Under the pieces are notes generated by a model. It saw only the letters and a list, made by a program, of their open reading frames with translations. It was not told where the DNA came from and did not search any database. From the NCBI GenBank assembly GCA_001485295.1, contig BBOA01000001.1, positions 342,942-406,941 on the forward strand: a DNA stretch of 64,000 nt. Reading direction: 5' to 3'. This document shows positions 16,789 to 27,445 of the stretch, one piece after another. The DNA comes from Type-B symbiont of Plautia stali. Its GTDB lineage: Bacteria; Pseudomonadota; Gammaproteobacteria; Enterobacterales; Enterobacteriaceae. The position numbers and the translations under genes were made by a program. How positions within the stretch are numbered: position 1 is the first letter of the stretch; each line of letters starts with the position of its first letter.

Positions 16789-18627
16789 TTATACCACGCT
16801 CAGCCTTTCCACCAGCCCGCTGCGGCGCTGGGTTTGCAGCTGTACCGCACGCTGAAATACTGCGGGTTCGCTGTAGAGCGTCAGCCGCCTGCGCGCGCGA
16901 GTAATGGCCGTATAGACCAGCTCGCGCGTCAGCACCGGCGAGAACTGAGCCGGCATCACCAGCGCAGTATGCTCGAACTCCGATCCCTGCGACTTATGCA
17001 CAGTCATCGCCCAAGCGGTGTCGTGCGGTGGCAGGCGGCTCGGCTGCACCGCTTTTACCGAGCCGTCCGGCAGCTGGAAAAAGACCTTTAGCTGATTTTC
17101 CGCGTCGCGCAGCGTAATACCGATATCGCCGTTAAACAGCCCCAGCGCGCTGCCGTTGCGCGTCACAATCACCGGTCGTCCCGCATACCAGAGGCTGCCG
17201 ATGGCCGGACGACGGATGCGCTGCAGCTGCACCAGACGCTGCTCAATACGCTGGTTCAATCCCTGCACGCCAAACGGCCCGTCGCGCAGCGCGCACAGCA
17301 GCTGAAAGCGGCTGAACGCCAGCAGGCTCTCCTCCACCGGCGCGTGTGACTGCACCAGCTTTAGGAAAGGCCGGTAGCCTTCCGCGACAGCATCGAGCAT
17401 CGTCTGATAGTCCTTGCCGCTCTGCAACGCCTGAAAATCGATATCCTCAAAGGCGGCATTAATCACCTTCTCTACTTCGTGCGCGTCGCCAAGATTGACC
17501 GCACGCGCCAGCTGTCCAATCCCCGAGGTGGCGTCAAAGCGGTAACTTTTGCGCAGCAGACAGATACTGTCGCGCACATCTGGCGCGCGTGCGTCATCCG
17601 CACCGTCCAGCGCGCACTGCGTCAGCGCCACCAGCTGCTGCGCGCGCGCTAGGCTATAGCCCGCTTCGGCGCAGCGGCAGATATCGCCCAGCACGGCGCC
17701 CGCTTCCACCGACGCCAGCTGATCGCGATCGCCGAGGAAAATGACGCGCGCATGATCAGGCAGCGCCGCGATCAGCTTCGCCATCATCGAAAGATCGACC
17801 ATGGAGGCCTCGTCCACCACCAGCACGTCGAGATGCAGCCGGTTAGCGGCGTGGTAGCGCAGCCGCTGAGTATCGGGCTGCGCGCCCAGTAGGCGATGCA
17901 GCGTCGTCGCTTCACTGGGAAAACGCGCACGCTCCTCATCGCTGACCGACAGCGCCTGCAGCGCCTGGCCAAGCGACTCGGTGAGGCGCGCCGCCGCTTT
18001 CCCGGTCGGCGCCGCCAGCTGGATGCGCAGGCTGTTGCGGCTCAGGCGGATCATCGCCGCCAACAGCTTCGCTACGGTAGTGGTTTTGCCAGTGCCTGGA
18101 CCGCCGGAGATTACCGCCGTTTTGCGCGTCAGCGCCACGGCTGCAGCGATTTTTTGCCAGTCATCGGGACCGTCACTAAACAGCGCGCTCAGCACGTTCT
18201 GCGCGGCGGCGATATCCATCTCCGCCATCTCCGCCTGCAGCGAGAAAAAGCGCGCTACCTGGCCTTCGCTCTGCCACAGACGATGCAGGTAGAGCCGCTC
18301 ATGATCGAGCACTAGCGGCGTCGCGATACCGCCGTCGCTCAGAGCCGGCCAGTCGGCTAGCGCGGTTTTCCAGCACAGCGGCGCGCCCACCGTGCGCCAT
18401 AGCGCCTGCGCCAGCTCCGGGTGGCGTCCGGCGAAGAGCCTTTCGCCATCCAGATGCGTCAGCGGTAGGCAGACATGGCCGTCGCCCGCATCGGCGCTAA
18501 CGCAGGCGGCCGCTAGCAGCCATGCCGGCTGCGACGGATAGGCCAGCAGCCGCGCAAACTGTAGATCGAGCGGCCGCAGCAGACGCTTCTCCACCGCCTG
18601 ATCGAGCAGCAAGACTATTTCCGTCAT
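16789..18627 (-). CDS. recD: RecBCD enzyme subunit alpha (5'-3' helicase)
   Basis: RecD is the fast 5'-3' helicase motor of RecBCD and controls the response to Chi. 612 residues against 608 in E. coli. SF1 motifs are all present: Walker A SGGPGTGKTTTVAKLL at about residues 174-189, APTGKAAARLTESLGQAL, Walker B LDVLVVDEASMVDLSMM, LGDRDQLASVEAGAVLGDI, and C-terminal TVHKSQGSEFEHT and VYTAITRARRRLTLYS. Its start lies 5 bp downstream of the recB stop, so the two are co-translated from one minus-strand operon. Intact. Confidence 0.96.
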   Translation of the reverse strand: MTEIVLLLDQAVEKRLLRPLDLQFARLLAYPSQPAWLLAAACVSADAGDGHVCLPLTHLDGERLFAGRHPELAQALWRTVGAPLCWKTALADWPALSDGGIATPLVLDHERLYLHRLWQSEGQVARFFSLQAEMAEMDIAAAQNVLSALFSDGPDDWQKIAAAVALTRKTAVISGGPGTGKTTTVAKLLAAMIRLSRNSLRIQLAAPTGKAAARLTESLGQALQALSVSDEERARFPSEATTLHRLLGAQPDTQRLRYHAANRLHLDVLVVDEASMVDLSMMAKLIAALPDHARVIFLGDRDQLASVEAGAVLGDICRCAEAGYSLARAQQLVALTQCALDGADDARAPDVRDSICLLRKSYRFDATSGIGQLARAVNLGDAHEVEKVINAAFEDIDFQALQSGKDYQTMLDAVAEGYRPFLKLVQSHAPVEESLLAFSRFQLLCALRDGPFGVQGLNQRIEQRLVQLQRIRRPAIGSLWYAGRPVIVTRNGSALGLFNGDIGITLRDAENQLKVFFQLPDGSVKAVQPSRLPPHDTAWAMTVHKSQGSEFEHTALVMPAQFSPVLTRELVYTAITRARRRLTLYSEPAVFQRAVQLQTQRRSGLVERLSVV

Positions 18628-18632
18628 ACTTC

Positions 18633-21600
18633 CTACTCTTCCGGTCGACGAAACAGCGCGTCCAGTCCGGCGACAAACTCAGCCGAAGGGCGCGCGGTAA
18701 AGATGCCGTTTTCCGGCGAACTGCCGTCGACGCCACGTAGAAACAGATAAAACACGCCGCCAAAATGGCGCTGATAGTCGTAGCCCGGTAGGCGATGCTG
18801 CAGATAGCGATGCAGCGCCAGCGTATAGAGCTGATACTGCAGGTCATAGCGGTGATCGACCATCGCCTGCACTATCGCCTGCGGTGTATAGGCCGCTTCG
18901 CTGTCGCCTAGCCAGTTGGATTTGTAGTCCAGCAGATAATATTGGCCGTTCCAGCGAAACACCAGATCGATAAAGCCTTTCAGCATGCCCTGCACCTGAT
19001 GGAACTCCAGCCTCGGCGCGCAGGCTGACAGCGCATCGTGCTGGCCGATCAGCGCATCCAGCGCGGCGGCATTAAGCATGCGCTCCAACGGCAGATAAAA
19101 GGCCATCTCTACTAGGCGGTCGCAGTTTTGCAATGCGCCGAGCGTTAGGCCGTCGTGACTGAGCGGCGTGTGCAGCACGCGCGCGATCCACGCCTCCAGC
19201 ACCGGCAGCCAGTGCGCCGGATAGCCGTTTTGTTCCAGCTGCGTCTCCAGCAGTGCCTGATCTAGCGGCCGGGTGAAATCGATAGACTCAAACAGGCCGT
19301 GCAGAAAAGTGCCCGGCGCCGCGCCGCGCGGAAAGTGGTGCGGGGTCAGCTGGTTTTCCGCCACGCCGCCCTCTTCGCCCGCCGCGTCAATATCGAAAGT
19401 AGGCATCGCCTCTAGCAGCGGCGAGCTGCTGTGCTGCTGTAGCCCGGAGTAGCTAGTGACGCGCCAAGCGTCGCGCAGGTCGCGCGTCACCTCGCGGCTG
19501 CTGAGCGCCTCGTCGGACGGAGACTGCTCGCACCAGTTTTCGCCGGGTATGAGGTCGTCCCTCATCACTTCGGTGTCCACGTCCGCCAGCGTGTCGAGGC
19601 AGGCTCGCAGTCGGTTTGCGTCGCCGCTTTCTCCCTGCTGCACCAGATAGCCCAGCGCGCTCTTGTGCAGATCGCTGTCGCCCTCTTTTTTGCGCGCGCC
19701 CTTAAACAGCGGCGCGATGCCGACGCTGCAGTGAAATACCGAGCGCGTCAGTGCGACGTAGAGCAGGCGCAGATCCTCCGCCAGACACTCCTGTTCGGCG
19801 AGCGCCATACTCTGCTCGTCGCCCTGCACGTCGAGCAACGTCGCAAAGCTCTCGCGTTCGTGATAGAGCGCGCTGGCCGCCTCGCGGAAGCCGGCGGCGA
19901 ACGGCAGCCACACCAGCGGATACTGCAATCCTTTCGATTTATGGATAGTCACAATCTGCACCAGATGGCGATCGCTCTCTAGGCGCAGCTGCTGATCCGC
20001 CGACTGGCTGTTGGGCCGGGCGATCTGCTGGGCGAGAAAGCGCACCAGCGCATGCGGGCTGTCGAGCTGGGTTGACGCCTCCTGCAGCAGCTCGCCGAGG
20101 TGCATCAAATCGGTGAGCCTGCGCTCGCCGTTCTCTGAAGCCAGCATGTTTTCCGCCAGCTGACGGCGGTTCATCACGTCACGCAGCATCGGCAGCACGC
20201 CGCGCTGATGCCACAGCTGCTGCCAGCCGGCGAACTGCTCGACCAGCGCGTCCCATGCGCGTTCGTCCTGGCTCAGAGTTTCCAGCGTGGCGGCGTCGAT
20301 AGCGAAGATGGAGGTAGCCAGCGCGCTGCGCAGCAACTGCTCCTGCTCCGGCGCCTGCACCGCCTGCAGCAGCCACAGCAGCTCGCGCGCCTCTGGTGTG
20401 GTGTAAACGCTGTCGCGGTTGGAGAGGTAAACCGAGGGAATCGACAGCCGATTCAGCGCATCGCGGATCAGGCCCGCTTCGTTGCGACTGCGCACCAGCA
20501 CCGTAATATCGGACGCCTGAACCGGACGCAGATTGTCGCCCTTGCCCAGCAGCGCCCGCCCCAGCCGTCCAGCTACCAGCCAGCGGCTGATGTCGGCGGC
20601 GCACTGCTGCGCCATAAACTGCTGATAGTCGCTAACGCCGACGCCGTCGCCGGGCTGCAGCCAGAAGCGCAGCGCTGCCTGCGGCTGGGCGTCTTTCACC
20701 AGCGTCAGCTGCTGGTTCGGCACTGCGGGGTTTACCGGTAAAAACTGAATAGCTGAGAAGAGAAACGGCGAATCCATCCGGGCGAAAAGGCGGTTCACGC
20801 TCTGCACCATGCCCGGTGACGAGCGCCAGTTAGTGTCGAGTGTGTAGCAGGCGCTGACCTCGCTGCGGGCGCGCAAATAGGTAAAGATATCCGCGCCGCG
20901 AAACGCGTAAATCGCCTGCTTGGGATCACCGATCAGAAGCAGCGCCAGCTCCGGCTGGCTGAGGTAGAGCGTGCGAAAAATGCGGTACTGCGGCGGGTCG
21001 GTGTCCTGAAACTCATCGATTACCGCCACCGGATAGCGGGCGCGAATGGTGTCGGCCAGCAGCACGCCGCCCGGCTGCTGCAGCGCCTCGTCAAGCTGGC
21101 TCAGCAGATCGTCGAAGCCGAGCAGCGCGCGTAGGCGCTTCTCTTTACGCACCGCGTAGCGCACTTCCACCAGCGCGCGGGCGATAACCAGATCGCGCAG
21201 TGACAATGGCTCGGCGAGAAATGCCTCCACTGCCTGAAACAGCGGATGCGGCGGCGGCTCGCCCTTTTTAGTTTTTTCCAGCAGCACCCGCTGGGCGAAA
21301 CGCTCCAGCTCTTTGGGAAAGAGATAATCGGTGGTTTCGCTGTTGGCCCACTGGGTGATCTTCGCTACCCAGAGAGGCAGGTATTTGCTGCTGTAGCTGC
21401 GCTTATCGACGCCGAACTGGTTGACGATGCCTTCCACTTCGTCGCTCACCGCCTGCCACTGCTGCTTGATCGCCGCGATGCGCGTCAGGTTGGCGGCATG
21501 CCGCGTCGCCAAGGTTTCGTCGTCAGCCGGCGGTCGTTTCAGCCGCGGCGATTCGCCCTGCAGCCAAGGCCGCAGCGTGGTCAACAGGCTCTCCGGCCCG

Positions 21601-22160
21601 TCCCACTCCGCGACAATAGCACGCGCGACCTCCAGCGTTAGCGGATAGCAGTGGCGTCGCCAGAAGTCCGCCGTCGCCTGCTTAAACAGCGCCGACTCAT
21701 CTTCAATCAGCTCCTGCTCAAACAGCATGCCCGATTCGAACGCGTTCAGGTTGAGCATACGCTGACAGAAGCCGTGGATGGTGAATATCGCCGCTTCGTC
21801 CATCTGCCGCTCCGCCGCCAGCAGCAGCGTAACCGCCTGCGAGAGATCCTCAATCTGCTCCAGCAGCTGCGTCAGCACCGGGTTGCTGCTGGCGCCGCGC
21901 ACGCACACCAGCCGCAGCTCGTGGATATTCTCGCGGATACGTCCACGCAGTTCAGCGGTGGCGGCCTCGGTAAAGGTTACCACCAGAATTTCTTCGACCG
22001 ACAGCGGACGGCTGTAGCTGTTTTCACCGCCCAACCCTAACAGCAGGCGCAGATAGAGCACACCGATGGTGAAGGTTTTGCCGGTGCCCGCCGAAGCCTC
22101 AATCAGACGCTCGCCGCGCAGCGGTAGCGTTAGAGGATTCAGCGACTCAGGGTAACTCAT
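18633..22160 (-). CDS. recB: RecBCD enzyme subunit beta (3'-5' helicase and nuclease)
   Basis: RecB carries the 3'-5' helicase, the single nuclease centre and the RecA-loading surface. 1175 residues against 1180 in E. coli. Visible are Walker A EASAGTGKTFTIGVLYLRLLL at about 22-42, VTFTEAATAELRGRI, Walker B AVIDEFQDTDPPQYRIF, LIGDPKQAIYAFRGADIFTY, TIHKSKGLQYPLVWLPF, LLYVALTRSVFHCSV, and the nuclease motifs FHQVQGMLKGFIDLVFRW...LLDYKSNWLG with the catalytic Asp and Lys. ATG overlaps the end of dead ptrA at 22160. Intact despite the broken protease gene within the operon. Confidence 0.96.
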   Translation of the reverse strand: MSYPESLNPLTLPLRGERLIEASAGTGKTFTIGVLYLRLLLGLGGENSYSRPLSVEEILVVTFTEAATAELRGRIRENIHELRLVCVRGASSNPVLTQLLEQIEDLSQAVTLLLAAERQMDEAAIFTIHGFCQRMLNLNAFESGMLFEQELIEDESALFKQATADFWRRHCYPLTLEVARAIVAEWDGPESLLTTLRPWLQGESPRLKRPPADDETLATRHAANLTRIAAIKQQWQAVSDEVEGIVNQFGVDKRSYSSKYLPLWVAKITQWANSETTDYLFPKELERFAQRVLLEKTKKGEPPPHPLFQAVEAFLAEPLSLRDLVIARALVEVRYAVRKEKRLRALLGFDDLLSQLDEALQQPGGVLLADTIRARYPVAVIDEFQDTDPPQYRIFRTLYLSQPELALLLIGDPKQAIYAFRGADIFTYLRARSEVSACYTLDTNWRSSPGMVQSVNRLFARMDSPFLFSAIQFLPVNPAVPNQQLTLVKDAQPQAALRFWLQPGDGVGVSDYQQFMAQQCAADISRWLVAGRLGRALLGKGDNLRPVQASDITVLVRSRNEAGLIRDALNRLSIPSVYLSNRDSVYTTPEARELLWLLQAVQAPEQEQLLRSALATSIFAIDAATLETLSQDERAWDALVEQFAGWQQLWHQRGVLPMLRDVMNRRQLAENMLASENGERRLTDLMHLGELLQEASTQLDSPHALVRFLAQQIARPNSQSADQQLRLESDRHLVQIVTIHKSKGLQYPLVWLPFAAGFREAASALYHERESFATLLDVQGDEQSMALAEQECLAEDLRLLYVALTRSVFHCSVGIAPLFKGARKKEGDSDLHKSALGYLVQQGESGDANRLRACLDTLADVDTEVMRDDLIPGENWCEQSPSDEALSSREVTRDLRDAWRVTSYSGLQQHSSSPLLEAMPTFDIDAAGEEGGVAENQLTPHHFPRGAAPGTFLHGLFESIDFTRPLDQALLETQLEQNGYPAHWLPVLEAWIARVLHTPLSHDGLTLGALQNCDRLVEMAFYLPLERMLNAAALDALIGQHDALSACAPRLEFHQVQGMLKGFIDLVFRWNGQYYLLDYKSNWLGDSEAAYTPQAIVQAMVDHRYDLQYQLYTLALHRYLQHRLPGYDYQRHFGGVFYLFLRGVDGSSPENGIFTARPSAEFVAGLDALFRRPEE

Positions 22161-23609
22161 TATGATGTCTCACTCTTAACCGGTAGCGACTGCTGTAGTT
22201 TCGCCACCTCATTCCAAGTTTTCCAGCCGGGCAGCGGCGCGGACGCCAGCTTGTCGGCGCTGTTGCCCGCAATCTGCGAGGTCATCGCCATGCCCTCTTT
22301 ATTAATTATAGCGCCATGGAAGAAGTCCACCAGCGCGCGTGGCGCCAGCTTCTCGATATCCTCTGTCACTTTCTGCCGCGTATCGAAGGCGTAGTTCTGG
22401 CGATCGAAGTCGGGGCTATAGCATAACGCCTCTTCATCCAAGGTTTGCGGCCGCTGTTTCAGCTGGTTGATCATCACCTGCTGATACTGGAGAAATCGCT
22501 CTGCGACATGGCGCTCAGCCGCTTCTCCGCCTGAAGGGAGAAGGCCTGATAGCGCTGCAGAAGATAAGCGGGCCGCTTGTTGTTACTCTGCAGCAGGAAG
22601 CTGATGCCCCACTGGGGGCCGACCGGCATCTGGAAAGCGAACACCGCATAGCCCAGCTGCTCTTCTTCGGTGAGCAGCTGGTTGTAGAACCAAAGCTGCA
22701 CTATCTGGCTCATCAGCATCGAGCTGTTAGCCATGCTCTGGTATTCGCCGTAGCCGAGCGGCACATAGAGCGCCGCTAGCGCCGAGTCGGTGCTGCTGCC
22801 GGCTTTTTGCAGATTGGCCTTCATCGGTCTGGCGAAGGCCGCGAAGCGGCCAAAGGTGTTGGCGGCGATCTGCGTCATCTCCGGCAGCGATTTATTGCTG
22901 TAGATCACCGCCTTCATCAGGTTGGCGGAGTAGTGGGCGTGGTAGAACGCGGACAGCGCTTCCAGCAGTTTGCTGTCGAGCTTACCCTTTAGGGTGTCGA
23001 GATTGCCGCCGGAAAAGCGCGAGCCAGGATGCGCTAGGTTGAGCGTCTCCGCGCCGACCTGTGCCATACGCAGCCTGTCGCGTGAGCACGCCATCGTCAG
23101 CTCAGCGTTGACGGCGTGCGCTCGCGATCGGCATTGACTAGGCCGAGCAGGAGCGCGGCAATGGCGTCCGCGACACGATACACCGCCGGCTCCAGCGTGT
23201 CGTTCTCCATCTCCAGATAGGAGGCAGTGCGGTAGGAGGCGGTGCTAGCGTTGCGGATGCCGCCATACTTTTTCAGGAGCTCCGCCAAGTTATCGGGCTG
23301 CGGATAGCGCTGAGATCCTATCAGCACCATATGCTCAAGAAAGTGCGCCAAGCCGAGCTGCTGGTCTGGATCGTCCAGCAAGCTGATCGGCAGCGTGAGC
23401 ACCGCCAGCAATTTCGGCGCCTGCGCGTCGGAAATCAGTAACACAGTCAGGCCGTTAGAGAGCCGAATCGCCTGATACTGGCGCGGATCTTTTTCGCTTT
23501 TGCGAATGGTTTCATTAATCGGCTCCCAGCCCGTCACCGCCTGCGCCAGCGAGGCGCAGGTCACCAGACTCACCACCAGCGCCGCTATCCAGCAAGCGTA
23601 TCTACACAT
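22160..23609 (-). pseudogene. ptrA: Protease III (pitrilysin) remnant
   Basis: Pitrilysin is a periplasmic zinc protease of about 962 residues encoded between recC and recB. The N-terminal piece (signal peptide MCRYACWIAALVVSLVTCASLAQA, then LLISDAQAPKLLAVLTLPI, the HxxEH zinc motif LAHFLEHMVLIGSQRYP) is followed by a shift after RERTPSTLS at 23097. The second frame gives AQVGAETLNLAHPGSRFSGGNLDTL, then jumps over roughly 500-550 residues to AGSSTDSALAALYVPLGYGEY and TEEEQLGYAVFAFQMPVGPQWGISFLLQSN. A third frame finishes QTLDEEALCYSPDFDRQNYAFDTR to SLPVKSETS. About half the protein is deleted. Confidence 0.93.
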
Positions 23610-23722
23610 GTAAACCCCTTCTGTTAACCTTGAAACTGTGCTGCCTGGCAGCCGCAGCCGATTGCAAACTGACGTAATCTTGTTATATGCCGTTGACGCG
23701 TCAGATCTCGTTGAACCACTTG

Positions 23723-26700
23723 CTATTCATCACCCAAGTGGGCCTGCAGTACCGGCAGATACCAGCGGTAAGCGGCCTCGACGATTTCGTTGAGCTGTTC
23801 TTCATTTAACGGGCGACACAGCCGTTGCAGATAGGGATCGCCGGCATCGCTTTCCTGCTGATAGCCGCCGGTCCAGGCCTGCAGCAGGCGGTTGCGCGCC
23901 TTGACCTGGGTGGCCTCATCCAGCAGCAGCAACCGCGTTTTCTTGTTGTAACTCGCTGTCAGCCAAGCGCCGCCGCTCTTATTCAGCAGCAGCAGCGGGC
24001 GCGACATGCCCTGCTTATAGCCTTGCATATAGCGCGTCAGCAGCGCCTCCGCCTCCGGCTGCGCCACCGCCGCGAAACGCCAGCGGCTGTTTTTCCTGCC
24101 CATCATGCGGCTTTCGCCGCTACCACCCAGCGCGCAGTAAATCAGATGCTCCAGCCAGAACAGCAGGCCGTCGTTCATGTTGAGTACGCCGTGACGCCAG
24201 CGCAGCAGGCCGTCGCGCTGCACCTGCGTCAGCCAGCCGGTCAGCACGACACCGTCGAGCGGCAGACTGACCTCCCAGCTATCGCCCTCGCTACGTTGGT
24301 CGATGACCGCGGCCGCTACCTCCTGCATCTCCTCCTGCTGTACCTGCCAGAAAAGCTCGCCGAAGGCGCCGTAAGGTAGATTGCCCGCCGCCCGATGTAG
24401 GGCGAATAGCCGCTGCGTATCTTCGCCCTCCACTAGCGCGTTCAGCAGCTCGGCGTTGATCTGGTAGCGCTCCAGACTGTCCAGCACGAAAGGCTCATTT
24501 TCTGACAGCTCCGTCTCCTCCAGCCAGAAGGAAACGCCGAGCCGCTGATGAAACCAAGCGCGCACCGGATGGCGCCAGAAGCGTAGAAACTGCTCGCAGG
24601 AGACCGATTCAATCTCCGGCAACGGCAGCGGCTGCACAAAATCGAGCGGCGCCTCGCCTTTACCCTGTGCGGCGGGTAGCCATTCGCGCGCAAAGCTGTG
24701 ACAGCGCGACTGCGGATGAAAATTTTCCGCCGCAAACGGCATACGGCTATGCAGATGCTGAATATGCTGCTGCACGCGCTGCGCGCTTTCATCCAGCTCT
24801 TTCGCCTCGTCGCCCGGCAGAAAGAAACTCTGACCGATATAGTCCAGCAGCTCTGTGACTAGCACGGAGGGATAGCGTTCCGTATTGTCCTGAATAGCCC
24901 GCCCGATATAGCTGATATAGAGCCGATCCTGCGCCGACAGCAGCGCTTCGAGAAAGAGATAGCGGTCGTCATCGCGTCGGCTGCGGTCGCCTTTGCGCGG
25001 CTGCTGCTGCATCAGGTCAAAGCCCAGCGCCGGCAGCGTGCGCGGATAATCCCCGTCGTTCATTCCTAGTAGGCAGACCACGCGGAACGGGATCGAGCGC
25101 ATCGGCATCAGCGTGCAGAAGTTAATCTGACCGGCGAGAAAGCGCTGGCTGATGCGCTGCTGATCGAGACGCCCGCGCAGATCATCGCGCAGCAGCGTCA
25201 CCGGGATCGCCGCCTGATAGCACGCGGCCTGACCATACTCAATCAGCTGTTTCCACTGTTCTTCCACCAGCAGTAGCGCCGCTTCCGCTTCGGTGTCGCC
25301 GTGGAAAAAGTCGTTGATCATCTCCCGACAGAGCGGCAACCAGCTCTCCAGCAGGCGGGATTCGCTGAGCCGCGCGCGCCAGTGATTGAGGCGCATCAGC
25401 AGCTCTGCCAGATGACCAGCCAGCTCGCCCACCAGACCGCTCGACTCATCGTAGGGCAAAATGCCCTGCCAGTCGCCGTGGTGGCTCTCCATCGCATGGC
25501 CTAACAGCATACGTTCCAAGCCGAAGCGCCAAGTGTGCTGGCCCGTGGCCGGCAGCGCCAGCGCTTCGGCGCTGGCGTCGTCCAGCCCCCAGCGCACGCC
25601 GGACTCGTCCACCCAGCGCCGTAGCAGGCGCAGCCCGCTCTCATCCAACGAGAAGCGGTTCGCCAGTGCTGGCACCTCCAGCAGCGCCAGCACATCCTCC
25701 GCTGCAAAGCGGCTGTCCGGCAGCGCCAGCAGGCTCAGGAAGGCGAAGATCGCCGGGTGCGCTTTGCTGGCGCGGCGGTCAGAGATCGAGAACGGCAGAT
25801 AGCGATCGGCGGGCACGTTGGCGAAGACCGCCTGAATAAAGGGGGCGTAGCTGTCGATATCGACCACCATCACGATAATGTCGCGCGGCTTGAGCGAGGG
25901 GTCCGCCTCCATCATCGCTAGCAGCTTATCCTGCAGCACCTCGACTTCGCGCTGCGCGCTATGACAGATCTGCACACTGATCGAACGATCGTCGGGAGCG
26001 AGCAGGCGCTTGTTACCGCTCCAGGCCAGCCCCTCCGCATTCTGCCCCAGCACCGCCCTGTCCTGCAAATTCAGCAGGTCATGCTGCATCGCGTGCAGCA
26101 GGTTATCTTCCTCTACCTCGACGAAGGCATCGACGTCATCCGCCTCAGCCATCTGGCTGAGTAGAAAGAGGTTATCGCGCCCCAGCTTACCCCAGCTTGC
26201 CAGCAGCGGATTGTTGAGCTGCTGTTCGCCCTCGGCGTTAAAACGCGCGGGCGCCTCCTGCGGATCGCTGAACAGATCGCGCGCCTCTTCGCTGTCTAGG
26301 CGGCGACGCTGGCGGCTCTGCAGCTTCGCCAGAAAGGTGTAATCCTGAATATCGCCCCAGTAATCGCGGCACGGGTTGGTGAACAACAGATGAATATCGA
26401 TATGGCGGCCCAGCGCCTGCAGCGCCTGCAGATAGACCGGCGGCAACGCGGAGATGCCGCAGATAAAGACGCGCTTCGGCAGGCTGGCGGGCGTCTGCTC
26501 CGCTCGCTCCAGCGTGTGAATAAAGCGTGCGTAAAGATTGGCTCGGTGCCATTTTGGCTGACCCAGCGCCTCAGTGTAGGCTACCAGATCGCGCCAGAGC
26601 ACCGACTGCCACAGCTGCGCGTCGCCTAATCCTTCCACCAGCTCGCCCTGCTCCCAGAGGTTCAGCCAGTCGGCGCGATAGACTAGATACTGGTCAAAGA

Positions 26701-27100
26701 GATCGGCGACGCGGGAACAGAGCTGGAACAGTTTGCGTTTGTCGCCGTCGTCATGCAGGTAGCGGCGCAGCGAGATGAACGCCTGCTGGGTTAGCAGATC
26801 CGGCAGGCGATGCATTAGTTTCCAGCTCATGCTGACTTTAGTAAAGGCGCTCTCCGTGGGTATCTCCGGCAGCACGCGCACGAACATATCCCAGATAAAC
26901 GAGGCGGGCAGCGGAAACTCAATATTGGCGGAGATGCCGAAAGTTTGCGCCAGCTCCATTTGCAGCCACTGCGCCATGCCGGGACTCTGCACCAGCATAG
27001 TTTCGGCGGAAAAAGGATCGCTGAGGGGGTCATGTTCTATCACCGCGGCCGCGAGAATCTTCAGAACATCGAGCTGGTTTGAGTGATAAAAGTGAAACAT
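23723..27100 (-). CDS. recC: RecBCD enzyme subunit gamma (Chi recognition)
   Basis: RecC is the inactivated helicase-like subunit that splits the duplex and recognises Chi. 1125 residues against 1122 in E. coli. The N terminus MFHFYHSNQLDVLKILAAAVIEHDPLSDPF and QSPGMAQWLQMELAQTFGISANIEFPLPASFIWDMFVRVLPEIP align from the first residue, and NFCTLMPMRSIPFRVVCLLGMNDGDYPR and DRYLFLEALLSAQDRLYISYIGR are conserved. A GGAG-like site and ATG sit at 27098-27100. Intact. With recB and recD this is a complete RecBCD. Confidence 0.95.
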   Translation of the reverse strand: MFHFYHSNQLDVLKILAAAVIEHDPLSDPFSAETMLVQSPGMAQWLQMELAQTFGISANIEFPLPASFIWDMFVRVLPEIPTESAFTKVSMSWKLMHRLPDLLTQQAFISLRRYLHDDGDKRKLFQLCSRVADLFDQYLVYRADWLNLWEQGELVEGLGDAQLWQSVLWRDLVAYTEALGQPKWHRANLYARFIHTLERAEQTPASLPKRVFICGISALPPVYLQALQALGRHIDIHLLFTNPCRDYWGDIQDYTFLAKLQSRQRRRLDSEEARDLFSDPQEAPARFNAEGEQQLNNPLLASWGKLGRDNLFLLSQMAEADDVDAFVEVEEDNLLHAMQHDLLNLQDRAVLGQNAEGLAWSGNKRLLAPDDRSISVQICHSAQREVEVLQDKLLAMMEADPSLKPRDIIVMVVDIDSYAPFIQAVFANVPADRYLPFSISDRRASKAHPAIFAFLSLLALPDSRFAAEDVLALLEVPALANRFSLDESGLRLLRRWVDESGVRWGLDDASAEALALPATGQHTWRFGLERMLLGHAMESHHGDWQGILPYDESSGLVGELAGHLAELLMRLNHWRARLSESRLLESWLPLCREMINDFFHGDTEAEAALLLVEEQWKQLIEYGQAACYQAAIPVTLLRDDLRGRLDQQRISQRFLAGQINFCTLMPMRSIPFRVVCLLGMNDGDYPRTLPALGFDLMQQQPRKGDRSRRDDDRYLFLEALLSAQDRLYISYIGRAIQDNTERYPSVLVTELLDYIGQSFFLPGDEAKELDESAQRVQQHIQHLHSRMPFAAENFHPQSRCHSFAREWLPAAQGKGEAPLDFVQPLPLPEIESVSCEQFLRFWRHPVRAWFHQRLGVSFWLEETELSENEPFVLDSLERYQINAELLNALVEGEDTQRLFALHRAAGNLPYGAFGELFWQVQQEEMQEVAAAVIDQRSEGDSWEVSLPLDGVVLTGWLTQVQRDGLLRWRHGVLNMNDGLLFWLEHLIYCALGGSGESRMMGRKNSRWRFAAVAQPEAEALLTRYMQGYKQGMSRPLLLLNKSGGAWLTASYNKKTRLLLLDEATQVKARNRLLQAWTGGYQQESDAGDPYLQRLCRPLNEEQLNEIVEAAYRWYLPVLQAHLGDE

Positions 27101-27164
27101 GCAAACTCCTGTGGTGGTACTCTCTGGCGCGGCAAAGCGGCAGACTAGCCACTCTACCGTGTAT

Positions 27165-27445
27165 CGTCGGGGATGCCCATAGCGCGCCGGGCTCTTTTGC
27201 CTCTCAGCAGCGTAAACGCGCCAGCGTGGCGTGCGCTAATGTGGCCCAGTGACCTCGGCGCGTTCCAGCGTGCAGCCTGATGCGCTGGCGCTGCGCTGCA
27301 GCGACGTGCGCCAGCCTGCGACTTTGTGTCCTATCAGGCATAGCGCCGCGACGCGTGACGCGGCCCGCTGCTACCACTGCTGACTAAAGCTCCGCGTCAG
27401 CAGCAGCGCAAACAGTGCTTCCGGCAGGCTAAAGCCGCGTTGTTC
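27165..27445 (-). pseudogene. ppdC: Prepilin-peptidase-dependent protein C remnant
   Basis: Type IV pilin-like protein. The only strong signal is the processing site and helix EQRGFSLPEALFALLL near 27400-27440, followed by TAA/TGA stops in every frame within 25 codons. The downstream 200 bp keep faint resemblance (ASGCTLERAEVTGP to the conserved C-terminal Cys segment). The position just upstream of recC fits E. coli gene order. Confidence 0.6.
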
